IMG/VR virus record: IMGVR_UViG_3300047564_003525
Location: 1 to 49,462 of that record
DNA: 49,462 nt
Strand: one strand, 5' to 3'
Source of the DNA: a virus
The translations under genes were made by a program, and so were the position numbers. The notes under the pieces are model-generated. The model saw nothing but the letters and a program-made list of their open reading frames with translations. It was not told the DNA's origin and did not search any database. This document shows, in pieces, positions 8,829 to 17,903 of the stretch (positions are counted from its first letter, which is position 1; each line of letters starts with the position of its first letter).

Positions 8829-9157
8829 AAGAGGCGGCTCAGTATTGGGCTGCCGCCGGGGGTGACGACGGGAAGAAGGCAGAGGACGATGCCACGTTGA
8901 TGGGCATCGTCCTGCCTGAAGAAGAAAAGCCGTCCGAAGACTTCGAGGTCTGGGACGAGAACTGGGAGATTGTGGAGATGTTCCTGCGTGTTCAGACACA
9001 GTGGAACGTCGTCATGGGCGGCTTTACGGGGCTGAAGTACGAGGTGCTGCCGTGGCTGTGCGGCCTATACTCGGTAGAGGATCCCAAGGCCATGCTTGAA
9101 GGACTTCAGGTCATGGAGGCCGCCGCCCTGCAGGTGCTGAACGACAATGGCAAATGA
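8502..9157 (+). CDS. Tail assembly chaperone, gpGT-like, made by -1 frameshift
   Basis: This is the extended product of the previous gene. A -1 slip on A AAA AAC (codons at 8820 and 8823) continues reading at 8825 as LEEAAQYWAAAGGDDGKKAE and stays open to the TGA at 9155-9157, giving about 218 residues (join 8502-8825, 8825-9157). The downstream part (WDENWEIVEMFLRVQTQWNV ...) resembles the T domain that contacts tail tube protein. An in-frame ATG at 8900 is internal, lacks a convincing ribosome binding site and is probably not the normal start. The gene overlaps the tape measure ATG by 11 bases. Confidence 0.85.
8819..8857 (+). promoter_or_regulatory. Programmed -1 ribosomal frameshift site with stimulatory stem
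   Basis: The heptamer AAAAAAC at 8819-8825 is in phase as A AAA AAC, the most efficient bacterial slippery type, and the 0-frame stop follows at once (TAG 8826-8828). Seven bases after the heptamer, a perfect six-pair GC stem GGCGGC (8833-8838) / GCCGCC (8852-8857) with a 13-base loop can form, at the usual stimulatory distance. Confidence 0.85.
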
Positions 9158-12100
9158 GGATCTCAGGGTAAGAATTTCGACCCAGGTCCAGGGCCTGGAT
9201 CAGGTCGAAAGTCTGAAGAACGCCGTTCGGCAGCTGCAGGGTGCAGCTACGCCGGCTGCGGCGGACCTGCAGAAGCTGAAGAACGCGGCGATGGCGCTAG
9301 GAAGCGCCACTGACCGCACCGAGAACGATCTGCGGCGATCGATCAACGCCCTCAAGGATGTCCGGGCTCAGTTGTCGCTGACGGACGGCGAATACAAGAA
9401 GCTGACGCGCACCATCAATCAATACCAGACGCAACTGGACAAGGCGACTGGCGCGCAGCAGCGTGGCGGTCGAGCGTCGCAGTTTGCGCAAACCGCTGGC
9501 GCGGTGGCTGCGTCTGGGGTGTTTGGCGGACCGGAAGGTCTGATCGGTTCTGGTATTGGCGCCGTCGTGGGAGGGCCTGCCGGAGCCCTAGCTGGCGGCG
9601 CGATCGGCGCCCAAGTTGGCATGCTTCGCCAGCAGCTTGGCGGCACAGCCACGCTTGCCGCAGATCTAGAAAAACAACGCATCGCTCTCAAGCTGGTCCT
9701 AAAAGACACGGCGGAATACAACGACGCCCTCCAGTTCTTAGCAAAGACCAGCAAGGACTACGCGATCCCGCAAGATCGTTTAATCAAAGGATTTACCCAG
9801 CTTGCAGCTTCCGTCACTGGAGCTGGCGGAAACATTAAGGACACTAAGACGGCGTTTGAAGGCGTTGCCGCTGGAATTCGCGGCACCGGCCGAAGCCTGG
9901 AGGATCTTGACGGAGCGCTACTGGCCACCGCGCAGGTATTCAGCAAGGGCAAAGTTACCGCAGAAGAGCTTCGCGGTCAGATTGGTGAGCGACTGCCTGG
10001 CGCGTTCACCCTATTTGCCGAGGCGATCGGCAAGACCCCGCAAGAGCTGGACAAGGCCCTTGAGCGTGGTGAGATTAGCCTGCAGGACTTTTTGACTTTC
10101 AGCAAAAAGGTCTTCGGGGAATATGGCGAAAACGCCAAAATTATCGCGGAATCCCCCGCTGCGGCTGGCGATCGCCTGCAGACCAGTCTTAAAAATCTTG
10201 GCGAAAGTGTAGGCAAACTACTGCTGCCAATCGGCGCGTCTTTTCAGAATACATTTGCGGATATTGCAGGATATATTGACGGCGCAGCAAGACGCCTTGC
10301 GAATTTTCTTGGTCTCAACAAAACCGACACTCAAAAAATTGGCGAGCTAAACAATCAAATAATTATTCAACAGCGAGCGATTCAGCGGGAGCGGGACAAG
10401 GTTCAATCTGGTGTCACAACTAAGGACGCTGCAGAGTATGCCATTAAAGAGTTTGAAGGCCGCATCGTTAAATTGCAAGCCGAGGCAAAAACGCTAAAGG
10501 CTCTCCAGCAAGCAACCGCAGACCAGCAGAAAGATACGCGCAAGGGTTTGGCAGATCAAGCGTCTGGCAAGGCGGATCTCGACACCAAAGCGCTGGACAA
10601 GCTTAAAAAAGAGCAAGAGCGAAATGCCTTAGAGCAGCAGCGGCTCAACGAAGTAACCGCTAAGGCTCGCATTGCGCTGGATGACGCAGTCTTCCGTAAT
10701 TCAATGGAGCTCGTTCGCAAGCGATACGAGTACGAGCAAGAACTGATCACCAAGCAGCGCGATCTCTGGGTTAAGTCGCAGGTCGGTGCGGCGCGTGGCG
10801 CAGCTGGACTGATTTCCGGCTTCCTCAACGAGATGGACGGGCTGAGCACCCGCCTACTGCAGGCAAAAGATGCAGTTGAGAGCGCTAAGCAGGGGCTCAA
10901 GTCGGCTCAATCAATGGCCGCGACCACTATTGGCGCAAGCGGGGCAGCTAGCGCTGCCGGTCGCTACATCCAGGGTGGCATCGGTCCCCGCGGCGCCAAC
11001 CAGTACGGCCCGCACTTCGACATCAAGCGCAGCGACGGCGGCTACTACTCCCGCAATGCGCTTGATGCCTACGTGCAGGTAAATGGAAGGCCGTTGTCCA
11101 GTGGCGTAACTGTGCCCGGCGGCGAGTATGGCGCGCCTCGTAGCTACGGCGGCCATGCCGGCCGGGATTACGCCTTTGGGGCTGGCGCTGCATTGACGCT
11201 GACTGGCGGCGCCAAGTGGATGGGCAGCCAGAAGGGCTCCTACGGAGATGCTGCTGCGTTTATGACTCCGGACGGAAAGGTCTACAAGATCATCCACGGA
11301 AGGTTCGAAGGCTCGGCTGGCGCCGGCGCCGGTGCCGCCGCTCGCCGAGACGTTACTGCCGAAGGTGGCGCAGACGTGGCCAAGGCCGGGCTGGACTCGG
11401 CCAATCAGGCCTTTGCCATGACGGAGCAACAGCTTGGCCGGCTCAAGGGCATCATCGGCCAAGGCTTTGTGCTCGATTTCACCGATCAGATCCGCCAGCA
11501 GATTGAAGCGCAAAAAGAAGCCAATTTCATGCTGGAGTATCGCAACAAGCTCGAGGAGTCGGGCATGCGGTCCGAGTTTGTCGATGCTGAGCTGAAGAAG
11601 GCTGAGGCTTTCAAGGAAGTCACGGGGCAGATTAGCTCTGCCAATCAGGCGCTAGAAATTCTTGAGGCAAACGGCCAAGGCAACACCGAGCAGGCCAACC
11701 TTTTGCGCCAGGCGATCGAAGCCTTGGTCAAGCTGTTCCCTGATCTAAAAAAAGGCATTGACGATGCCGCCAAAGCTCAGGCGGCCGCAGCAGACAAGGC
11801 CAAGTCGTTTGGCAGTCAGTTCAAAGACACCTTTAAGCAGGCTTACGACTCCGCAACCAATCTTGGCGCCAACTTGGCCGGCATCGCCACCAGCGGCATC
11901 GACGGCTTGACCAACGCGATCGTCAACTTTGCCTCAACGGGCAAGGCCGCATTTAAGGAGTTCGCCGCATCGGTGCTGAAGGATCTCGGCGCGATGCTGA
12001 TCAAGTTTGCCATTTTCAAGGCGGTGGGCAGCATCTTTGGCTTTGGCGCAACAGGTGGCGCCACTGGTCCCGACAGCTCGGCGCCGCTGAAGACGTTTGC

Positions 12101-12539
12101 CACCGGCGGCGTGATGTCCAACAACGTGGTGCCGATGCGGCGCTACGCCAGCGGCGGCATCGCCCGTTCGCCTGAGGTGGCAATTTACGGCGAGCGCGGC
12201 CCCGAGGCCTATGTGCCCCTGCCCGATGGCCGCAGCATCCCGGTGAAGATGCAGCAGCGCAACGATGCATTGAACCGCTACCGGCCGATGGGCGCCACTG
12301 GCACGATGACCGCCGATGGCGATCCTGCAGCAGCCACAGGTGGCGCTGCACCAGGATCAAGCGCGATCGACGTGCGCTACAGCGTCGAGCGGATCAATAA
12401 CGTTGAGTACGTCACCGCCGAGCAGTTCCGCAGCGGGATGCAGCAAGCTGCCAGCCAGGGCGCGCAGCGCGGTGAGCAGCGGGCGCTGCGTAGCCTCCAG
12501 CAGTCCACCGCAGTCCGCAGCCGAGTTGGGATCCGATGA
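9147..12539 (+). CDS. Tail tape measure protein with embedded M23-like domain
   Basis: An 1130-residue tape measure protein that sets tail length and is ejected at infection. Residues 1-110 are charged coiled coil; 115-160 are Gly/Ala-rich and hydrophobic (GPEGLIGSGIGAVVGGPAGA), possibly membrane-active. Residues about 180-330 match the tape measure N-terminal domain (LAKTSKDYAIPQDRLIKGFT ... GKVTAEELRGQIGERLPGAF), and further coiled coil runs to about 590. Residues about 600-725 form a peptidase M23-like domain with GGHAGRDYA (HxxxD) and IIHGRF, where the second expected HxH reads HGR, so activity is uncertain. The C-terminus (ASGGIARSPEVAIYGERGPE, AYVPLPDG) is the lambda-like tape measure end. 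The start overlaps gpGT, and the stop overlaps the next gene (ATGA). Confidence 0.92.
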   Translation: MANEDLRVRISTQVQGLDQVESLKNAVRQLQGAATPAAADLQKLKNAAMALGSATDRTENDLRRSINALKDVRAQLSLTDGEYKKLTRTINQYQTQLDKATGAQQRGGRASQFAQTAGAVAASGVFGGPEGLIGSGIGAVVGGPAGALAGGAIGAQVGMLRQQLGGTATLAADLEKQRIALKLVLKDTAEYNDALQFLAKTSKDYAIPQDRLIKGFTQLAASVTGAGGNIKDTKTAFEGVAAGIRGTGRSLEDLDGALLATAQVFSKGKVTAEELRGQIGERLPGAFTLFAEAIGKTPQELDKALERGEISLQDFLTFSKKVFGEYGENAKIIAESPAAAGDRLQTSLKNLGESVGKLLLPIGASFQNTFADIAGYIDGAARRLANFLGLNKTDTQKIGELNNQIIIQQRAIQRERDKVQSGVTTKDAAEYAIKEFEGRIVKLQAEAKTLKALQQATADQQKDTRKGLADQASGKADLDTKALDKLKKEQERNALEQQRLNEVTAKARIALDDAVFRNSMELVRKRYEYEQELITKQRDLWVKSQVGAARGAAGLISGFLNEMDGLSTRLLQAKDAVESAKQGLKSAQSMAATTIGASGAASAAGRYIQGGIGPRGANQYGPHFDIKRSDGGYYSRNALDAYVQVNGRPLSSGVTVPGGEYGAPRSYGGHAGRDYAFGAGAALTLTGGAKWMGSQKGSYGDAAAFMTPDGKVYKIIHGRFEGSAGAGAGAAARRDVTAEGGADVAKAGLDSANQAFAMTEQQLGRLKGIIGQGFVLDFTDQIRQQIEAQKEANFMLEYRNKLEESGMRSEFVDAELKKAEAFKEVTGQISSANQALEILEANGQGNTEQANLLRQAIEALVKLFPDLKKGIDDAAKAQAAAADKAKSFGSQFKDTFKQAYDSATNLGANLAGIATSGIDGLTNAIVNFASTGKAAFKEFAASVLKDLGAMLIKFAIFKAVGSIFGFGATGGATGPDSSAPLKTFATGGVMSNNVVPMRRYASGGIARSPEVAIYGERGPEAYVPLPDGRSIPVKMQQRNDALNRYRPMGATGTMTADGDPAAATGGAAPGSSAIDVRYSVERINNVEYVTAEQFRSGMQQAASQGAQRGEQRALRSLQQSTAVRSRVGIR

Positions 12540-13000
12540 GCACCACGCAAGCCTTCGGCCAGTACCTCACCTTTACCGGCAGCCAGACGCTGCGGTTCCA
12601 GAACTACTGGATCGGTGAAAACGTCAGCTACGGCGGCAACACGTTCGGTTTCCTGCCGTTTGCGTTTAGCGGCGCCACCACCACCAAGTCCGGCGACAAC
12701 CAGCCGGCCAACCTGGCGTTTCCCAACAACGCGCTCGCACGCGGCTGGGCCGAAACCGCAATCCGCGATCAGTGGCTGGTGACGTGCCAGGTGATGCTGA
12801 TCAACCCCGATGACCGCAACGCCCCGATCTTGCTGAGCAGCTACACCGCGCAAATTGTCAGCGGCAACTGGAGCGACATTGGAATTGAGATCCGCATGGC
12901 GTCAGTGCTCGACGCAGTGGGCGCTGACATCCCGCGCAAGAAGCTGACCAAGCAGCTGGTGGGCAACCTGCCGGTGACATCAAGCGTCAGGCTGCAGTGA
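12536..13000 (+). CDS. Minor tail protein (lambda L / DUF1833-like position)
   Basis: A 154-residue protein (MSTTQAFGQYLTFTGSQTLR ... GAT TTKSGDNQPANLAFPNN). Its position directly after the tape measure and before an NlpC/P60-like gene and the J-like gene is that of lambda M/L distal tail proteins. The last segment (IEIRMASVLDAVGADIPRKK) is reminiscent of minor tail protein L. Family assignment rests mainly on synteny. It overlaps both neighbours by four bases (ATGA and GTGA). Confidence 0.68.
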   Translation: MSTTQAFGQYLTFTGSQTLRFQNYWIGENVSYGGNTFGFLPFAFSGATTTKSGDNQPANLAFPNNALARGWAETAIRDQWLVTCQVMLINPDDRNAPILLSSYTAQIVSGNWSDIGIEIRMASVLDAVGADIPRKKLTKQLVGNLPVTSSVRLQ

Positions 13001-13356
13001 TCGACCTGATTGGGAGGCCGTATCGGCTAGGAGCTGATGGGAGTGGAGAAGAGATTGACTGCATACACCTTGTCTACACAGTGCTCGATCGGCTGGGCAT
13101 TGAGACGCCGCCGTTTCGGCAGGACTGGTACGACGCCAGCCGGATCACCATCGCCCGCGACCTGTTGCGCTGGGGCAGCCGGATCCCAGCACCCGCCTAT
13201 GATGGCGATGTGGCGCTGCTCCCACAGGAGGCGGCTGCGTTCGCAGTGACATGGCAGAACGGTCTCCTCTACATCAACCGGGGTCTGCAGCAGGTGGCAT
13301 GGTGCCCTATCGGCGCTCTGCCCACATGCCCCTGCTTCCGTACGAGAGGCAGCTGA
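12997..13356 (+). CDS. NlpC/P60-like tail assembly protein (lambda K-like), possibly degenerate
   Basis: A 119-residue protein with a GTG start overlapping the previous stop (GTGA). The N-terminus IDLIGRPYRLGADGSGEEID followed by CIHLVYTVLDRLGI places a probable catalytic Cys at residue 22. PAYDGDVALL matches the NlpC/P60 'GDV' strand. The conserved His expected in the following strand (usually HVGI/Y) is replaced by NGLLYI, so hydrolase activity is doubtful. Family knowledge: lambda K-type proteins assemble at the tail tip and may cleave peptidoglycan on entry. Its 3' end overlaps the J-like gene. Confidence 0.72.
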   Translation: MIDLIGRPYRLGADGSGEEIDCIHLVYTVLDRLGIETPPFRQDWYDASRITIARDLLRWGSRIPAPAYDGDVALLPQEAAAFAVTWQNGLLYINRGLQQVAWCPIGALPTCPCFRTRGS

Positions 13357-16300
13357 TTGAGGCGCTGGGTTGCACTGAAGAGGAGTACCGCGAGTTTATT
13401 CAACAAGCTGAACGCCGGGCCTATGTGCGGCCGGCGGGGTATGAGCACATCCCCGACATCCGGATGGATCCGGTGTCGATCATTATCAGCCTTGTCGTTG
13501 GCGTTGCGCTGTCTGCGGCTTCCTACTTTCTGACGCCAAAACCCAAGCAGCCTGCAGAAGTCAAACAGAAGCAGCTCGGCGGCGTTGACGGGGCAACTCG
13601 CTACAGCCCCACGCAGGGCTTTGAGTCCATCCAAGACCTTGCGAGGTACGGCAACGTCGTCCCGATCGCGTTCACGCTGCGCCAGGACCAGCCGGGCGGC
13701 TACAGCACTGGAGGCTTGGTGATCTCGCCGTCGCTGGTGTGGTCGCGGCTCAAGAGCTGGGGCGGCTTTCAGGTGCTTGAGATGGTTGCCGTGGCGGGGC
13801 AAGGCCGCATGGATCGGCCGGACCGCGCAGGGTTGTTCATCGGCAACAACGCCCTTGACGGGATGTTTGACGACCTGTTCCAGTTTTACTGGAACAACGG
13901 CGAGGTCGCTGGCGACAGCCGCCTGCGCGGCCGCAACTTGCGCTATGGCACGTTGGCCATCCCCGCCGCTCCATCTGCTGGCGAAGATGCCTTTGTATGC
14001 GCCACTGCACTTGGCGCCAACGACACGGGCTTCAGCGGTGCATTTACGCCGACAAACCAAACCAAGTTTGGCGTTTATGGCGGCGTTCCTAATGGCACGC
14101 CGTACCGCCCCAACTGGGAAATTGTTCAGGTCTTGGAAAGCCAAGACGACAACGGCAAGGATCAAGGCCGGACAAACCAGCAGAAGTTTGTTAGCCCCTA
14201 TGTCCGCGACGACCATCCCTATGGTGGCGGCCAAGCATCCGGCTTCCAACGCACCAAACAAGGAATGCCAGGGACCGGCCGAAACTACGGCAGGCACGTC
14301 GGCGTCGTTTCGCATAATGGCTATTTTGTTCCGGAGCCGATTTCTGGCTTGGATAGGTTTGGTCATCAGACATACATCGGCGCTATTACCGCAGAGCGAA
14401 TTGTCAATAAGGGCGATTTGATTCAGATTTATGTCGGCTATGGACGCCAAAATCCAGAACCGTTCGGCAAGTTTGATTCGGACAACTCTCCGATCCGTTT
14501 GGATGACGTGAGGTCTGCGACAGACGCCGAGATGGTTGAGTTTGACCGTGTTTTCAGTCGCGGCGCAATGTTCATGATTGGCCGCAGCGTATGGCAAGTC
14601 ATCAACCGCCCAAGTCGAACGTTCAAGCCTGGCGACACGCACATTGAGATTGGGCTGAAGTGCGTTGAAGCATGGGGTGAAGCCACAAGACAGATCGGCC
14701 TGGTTGCAAGGTCTGTCGTTGGCAACGAAACCGCACTGCCAGAAGGCGCTGATGTCGATGAAACTTTCTACCCGATCTTGAAGGTAGAGCTTGCTAACGT
14801 CCGCAACACGCGCCCGTGCGAAACAACAGAAATTGGCATCAAGTCGCAGGTGTGGGTTCAGTTCAACGGAATCACCAATTTCAACACTATCCCTACCCCC
14901 TTTGAGCTGTATCGTTACAACGAAAAGAATGTTCAGGTTCGAGAAGGCAAAAACAACAGCTACGCGCGGCGCACGTCTTTTTTTGCTTTGGACGTGAGAC
15001 CAGCCAACAGCGAGCCATACCGTGACTACAACAGAAACGAAGGCTTTGTAAACTTGGCCACCTTTGCGGTGACCGGCAGCACACCGCAAGACCTGTTCAG
15101 CTTCATCCGTATCAAGCATCCCAGCGTTGAGATGTTTGAGTACAGGCTGCGTCCGTTCAACAGCGCTGTGTATGCACAGCAAAGCGGCGGCTTTGAGGAC
15201 ATCTTTGAGCTGAACGGCGCCACAGACCCATTCCAAGAGTTTTCGGTCAACACTTACATGGGGCCGTTTGTGGTCGGCGGACGCGGAAAGTACATCAAGC
15301 CGCGAGATTACTTCACGCACCCCCAAATGGTTGCCAGGCCGGAGCTGCTAAACAACCTGATCTACGGGGAGTGGGTGCAGGGCTCAACGTTTGTCGAGCT
15401 GATCAGCGTCACATCATCCGTGACCGGACAACCCGCCGATTGGCGCAAGATTAGCAACCTGATGCGCGAGGCAATCGGGATTAACCCCTACACCGCAGGG
15501 TATCCCGTCGGCTACGAAACAACTCTCCCCGGCTGGAACTACGACCGCGATCTCCCAACCCGCGCAATCTATTCGACTGTCAGGCTGCGCGTCATTCAGC
15601 GAGATGTCCCTGACACGCCCGTAAACAAGTGGTGGGAAATTGTCAGCACCAACGTGACCAGCACTGTTGGTGAATGGCCAGCCGGCACCACCTACATCAA
15701 GACCTCTCGGGACGGCTTTGGCGAACAGTGGCAGTTTCAGTACCGCACAAACTTCACCACTTCTTACATCACCTACGACACGCCGATTTCCGCGACTCGC
15801 ATCTGGGAGGAGTACAGCGGGATCGCTGAGGTCTCGCATTATGGCGACCTGATCGCCAGAAGCTGCGACAACAATCCCGAGCATGAAATTATCTATGTCA
15901 ATGAAAGCATTTCTGAAGACCGAATCGTTTCCTACAGCAACTGTGCCGTAGCAGGGCTCAAGCTGCAGTCTGGCAGCAATTTCACGTCATTCGATCAGCT
16001 CCGTTGCTACCTGTCCGGCGGCGTCCACGTTGAGCGGTTGACCGATACGGGCACTGGACCAAGCAACCTGTTCACGGATTTGGTTTGGTATCTCGCCACC
16101 AACACTGACACCGGAGCTGGCGGCATCATTGACCCGTCGCTGCTTGATCGTGAGCAGCTGGCCGCCACCGGCCGCTACCTGCGCGCCAACGGCCTGTTCT
16201 TTGATGACGTGATTGCAGAGCCCACAAACCTCCGCACCTGGCTAGCAGAGAAAGCCCCGTCGATGCTTTGCTTCATCGCCATCAAGAACGGCAAACTCAG

Positions 16301-17072
16301 CGTGAACCCGGCTCTGCCAACCGACAGCAGCAATGTGATCGGCAACGTGCCGCCCACGATCAGTGGCATGTTCACTGATGGCAACATCATCGACGGCAGC
16401 CTGAACGTTGAATGGCTGGAGCTGGAGGAGCGCAAGATGTTCCAGGCGGCGGTCATCTACCGCACTGCGCCGCTCAACAAGCTGCCTCAGCGCGAGACCG
16501 TGGTGGTTCGCTATGCCGGCGTTAGCGCCGACAACTTACCGCTTGAAGAGTTCGACCTGCCGCATGTCACCAGCCGAGACCATGCCGTCAAGGCTGCCAA
16601 ATACTTCCTGGCGATCCGCAAGCATGTGACCCACACCATCAGCTTCCAGACGCTGCCTTACGGCCTGTCGTTGGCGCCGGGCGACTTCATCATGGTGGCG
16701 GTCGAGCAGAGCCCCTACAGCCCGGCCAACAACGGCATTGTGGCTGCCGATGGCACAGTCGTCAGCGTGACCGCGCTAGATGATGGCGATTACGACGTGT
16801 ACTACTGGGACCGCACCCAGCCCGAGATCAGCGAAGGCACCCTCACGATCGCCGGCGGCATCGCTCAGAACCGCCGCGGGACCATGTTCTCAGTCAAAAA
16901 CTCGATGGTCAGCAAGCAGGTGTATCAGGTCGAGGCGCTTGAGGTGAACGAAGATGGCATCGTCACCATCAAGGCCAGCAGCTTCCCGGTTGATGACCAG
17001 TCGCGCAGTCTGGTTGCCGCTGACGTGGTTTCCTCGTCTAACTTTGAGATCGTTGGCGGAGGTGCCGACTGA
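13299..17072 (+). CDS. Central tail tip protein (host specificity protein J-like)
   Basis: About 1257 residues. Candidate starts are ATGs at 13251, 13299 and 13326. I chose 13299 because 13251 overlaps the previous gene by 106 bases; MPLLPYERQLIEALGCTEEE at 13326 is also plausible. A short acidic N-terminus is followed by a hydrophobic helix (VSIIISLVVGVALSAASYFL) and TPKPKQPAE, characteristic of J-like central fibre proteins. Then come a tip-assembly region (QDLARYGNVVPIAF, GLFIGNNAL) and later receptor-proximal domains. The C-terminal third contains FAIKNGKLSVNPALP-like and AAKYFLAIRKHVTHTISFQT segments typical of phage tail hub/tip baseplate domains. Role: tail tip organisation and host recognition. 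Confidence 0.85.
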   Translation: MVPYRRSAHMPLLPYERQLIEALGCTEEEYREFIQQAERRAYVRPAGYEHIPDIRMDPVSIIISLVVGVALSAASYFLTPKPKQPAEVKQKQLGGVDGATRYSPTQGFESIQDLARYGNVVPIAFTLRQDQPGGYSTGGLVISPSLVWSRLKSWGGFQVLEMVAVAGQGRMDRPDRAGLFIGNNALDGMFDDLFQFYWNNGEVAGDSRLRGRNLRYGTLAIPAAPSAGEDAFVCATALGANDTGFSGAFTPTNQTKFGVYGGVPNGTPYRPNWEIVQVLESQDDNGKDQGRTNQQKFVSPYVRDDHPYGGGQASGFQRTKQGMPGTGRNYGRHVGVVSHNGYFVPEPISGLDRFGHQTYIGAITAERIVNKGDLIQIYVGYGRQNPEPFGKFDSDNSPIRLDDVRSATDAEMVEFDRVFSRGAMFMIGRSVWQVINRPSRTFKPGDTHIEIGLKCVEAWGEATRQIGLVARSVVGNETALPEGADVDETFYPILKVELANVRNTRPCETTEIGIKSQVWVQFNGITNFNTIPTPFELYRYNEKNVQVREGKNNSYARRTSFFALDVRPANSEPYRDYNRNEGFVNLATFAVTGSTPQDLFSFIRIKHPSVEMFEYRLRPFNSAVYAQQSGGFEDIFELNGATDPFQEFSVNTYMGPFVVGGRGKYIKPRDYFTHPQMVARPELLNNLIYGEWVQGSTFVELISVTSSVTGQPADWRKISNLMREAIGINPYTAGYPVGYETTLPGWNYDRDLPTRAIYSTVRLRVIQRDVPDTPVNKWWEIVSTNVTSTVGEWPAGTTYIKTSRDGFGEQWQFQYRTNFTTSYITYDTPISATRIWEEYSGIAEVSHYGDLIARSCDNNPEHEIIYVNESISEDRIVSYSNCAVAGLKLQSGSNFTSFDQLRCYLSGGVHVERLTDTGTGPSNLFTDLVWYLATNTDTGAGGIIDPSLLDREQLAATGRYLRANGLFFDDVIAEPTNLRTWLAEKAPSMLCFIAIKNGKLSVNPALPTDSSNVIGNVPPTISGMFTDGNIIDGSLNVEWLELEERKMFQAAVIYRTAPLNKLPQRETVVVRYAGVSADNLPLEEFDLPHVTSRDHAVKAAKYFLAIRKHVTHTISFQTLPYGLSLAPGDFIMVAVEQSPYSPANNGIVAADGTVVSVTALDDGDYDVYYWDRTQPEISEGTLTIAGGIAQNRRGTMFSVKNSMVSKQVYQVEALEVNEDGIVTIKASSFPVDDQSRSLVAADVVSSSNFEIVGGGAD

Positions 17073-17449
17073 TGCCATTCCCGACCCTTAAGCCGACTTC
17101 ACGCGATTTCAACGCCGGAGACTATCCGGTCAAGTCCTTCAAGGCGCAGAATGGCGCTGAAGCACGGATCCTCTACGGCAGCAAAAGGACTGGCATGTCC
17201 ATCGGTTTGGGCTACGACAACATCGCAGACACGTCGGCCGATGATTTCGTCGCGCACTTTGATGAGGTCAAAGGCACCTTTGACACCTTCACGCTGCCGG
17301 ATGAGGTGCTCGCTGGTTGGCAGGGCGCCAGCAGCGCACTGGATGCCACCGCCACCGGCAACCGCTGGCGCTACGCCGAGGCGCCATCTGTCACAAGCGT
17401 TCGACCTGGCCGCAGCAGCGTGCAGGTGAGTTTGATTGGCGTTCTCTAG
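17072..17449 (+). CDS. Minor tail protein, hypothetical
   Basis: A 125-residue protein (MPFPTLKPTSRDFNAGDYPV ...). The C-terminal half (LPDEVLAGWQGASSALDATA ... RPGRSSVQVSLIGVL) is recurrent in siphovirus tail gene clusters downstream of the tip protein. No catalytic motif is present. It starts on the stop of the J-like gene (TGATG) and belongs to the tail operon. The family is known to me only as 'phage tail protein'. Confidence 0.68.
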   Translation: MPFPTLKPTSRDFNAGDYPVKSFKAQNGAEARILYGSKRTGMSIGLGYDNIADTSADDFVAHFDEVKGTFDTFTLPDEVLAGWQGASSALDATATGNRWRYAEAPSVTSVRPGRSSVQVSLIGVL

Positions 17450-17471
17450 ACTGCTCGCAGGAGGCTGACCG

Positions 17472-17903
17472 ATGGCAAAGGCTTACACCGGACGCGATGG
17501 ACGCCTGCTGCTCGGCAGCGATGCGCTGGTCAAGGTCACCAGCTGGAACCTGCAGGCGGATCTTGAGTTGCTGGAGACCACCAGCTTGGGCGATGCGTTG
17601 CGCTCCTTCACGCCGGGCATCCAAAGCTTCTCAGGCTCAGCCAGCCTGATCTATTACAAGGCTGACGCTGGCGGTATCGACGCCAGCCGGCTGCTCACCA
17701 AGCTGGTCAAGGCAGGCTCTGATGGGGTGGCCGACAGCGACACGGTGACATTGACACTGCGTCTGGCAGACGGCAGCGACCTGAACGACATCACTCTGAC
17801 CGCATACATCACCAGCGCCACCATCGGTGCAGCGGTCGGTGAGATCGTTTCCGCGCAGATCAATTTCCAAGCCACCGGCGCCCTTACAACGGCGAGCGTC
17901 TGA
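17472..17903 (+). CDS. Tail tube-fold-like tail protein
   Basis: A 143-residue protein (MAKAYTGRDGRLLLGSDALV KVTSWNLQADLELLETTSLG). This opening is very like major tail tube proteins of the TP901-1/gpV type (VTSWxLxxxxExxETTxLGD). A second tube-like protein downstream of the tip gene suggests a fibre collar or an Ig-like tail protein rather than the main tube. GGAGG lies at 17460-17464. It overlaps the next start by one base. Confidence 0.65.
   Translation: MAKAYTGRDGRLLLGSDALVKVTSWNLQADLELLETTSLGDALRSFTPGIQSFSGSASLIYYKADAGGIDASRLLTKLVKAGSDGVADSDTVTLTLRLADGSDLNDITLTAYITSATIGAAVGEIVSAQINFQATGALTTASV

Noticed and set aside
13269-15326. Long - strand frame of 685 codons opposite the tail tip gene
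   Set aside because: It is a compositional shadow of the J-like gene; the encoded sequence lacks recognisable domains.
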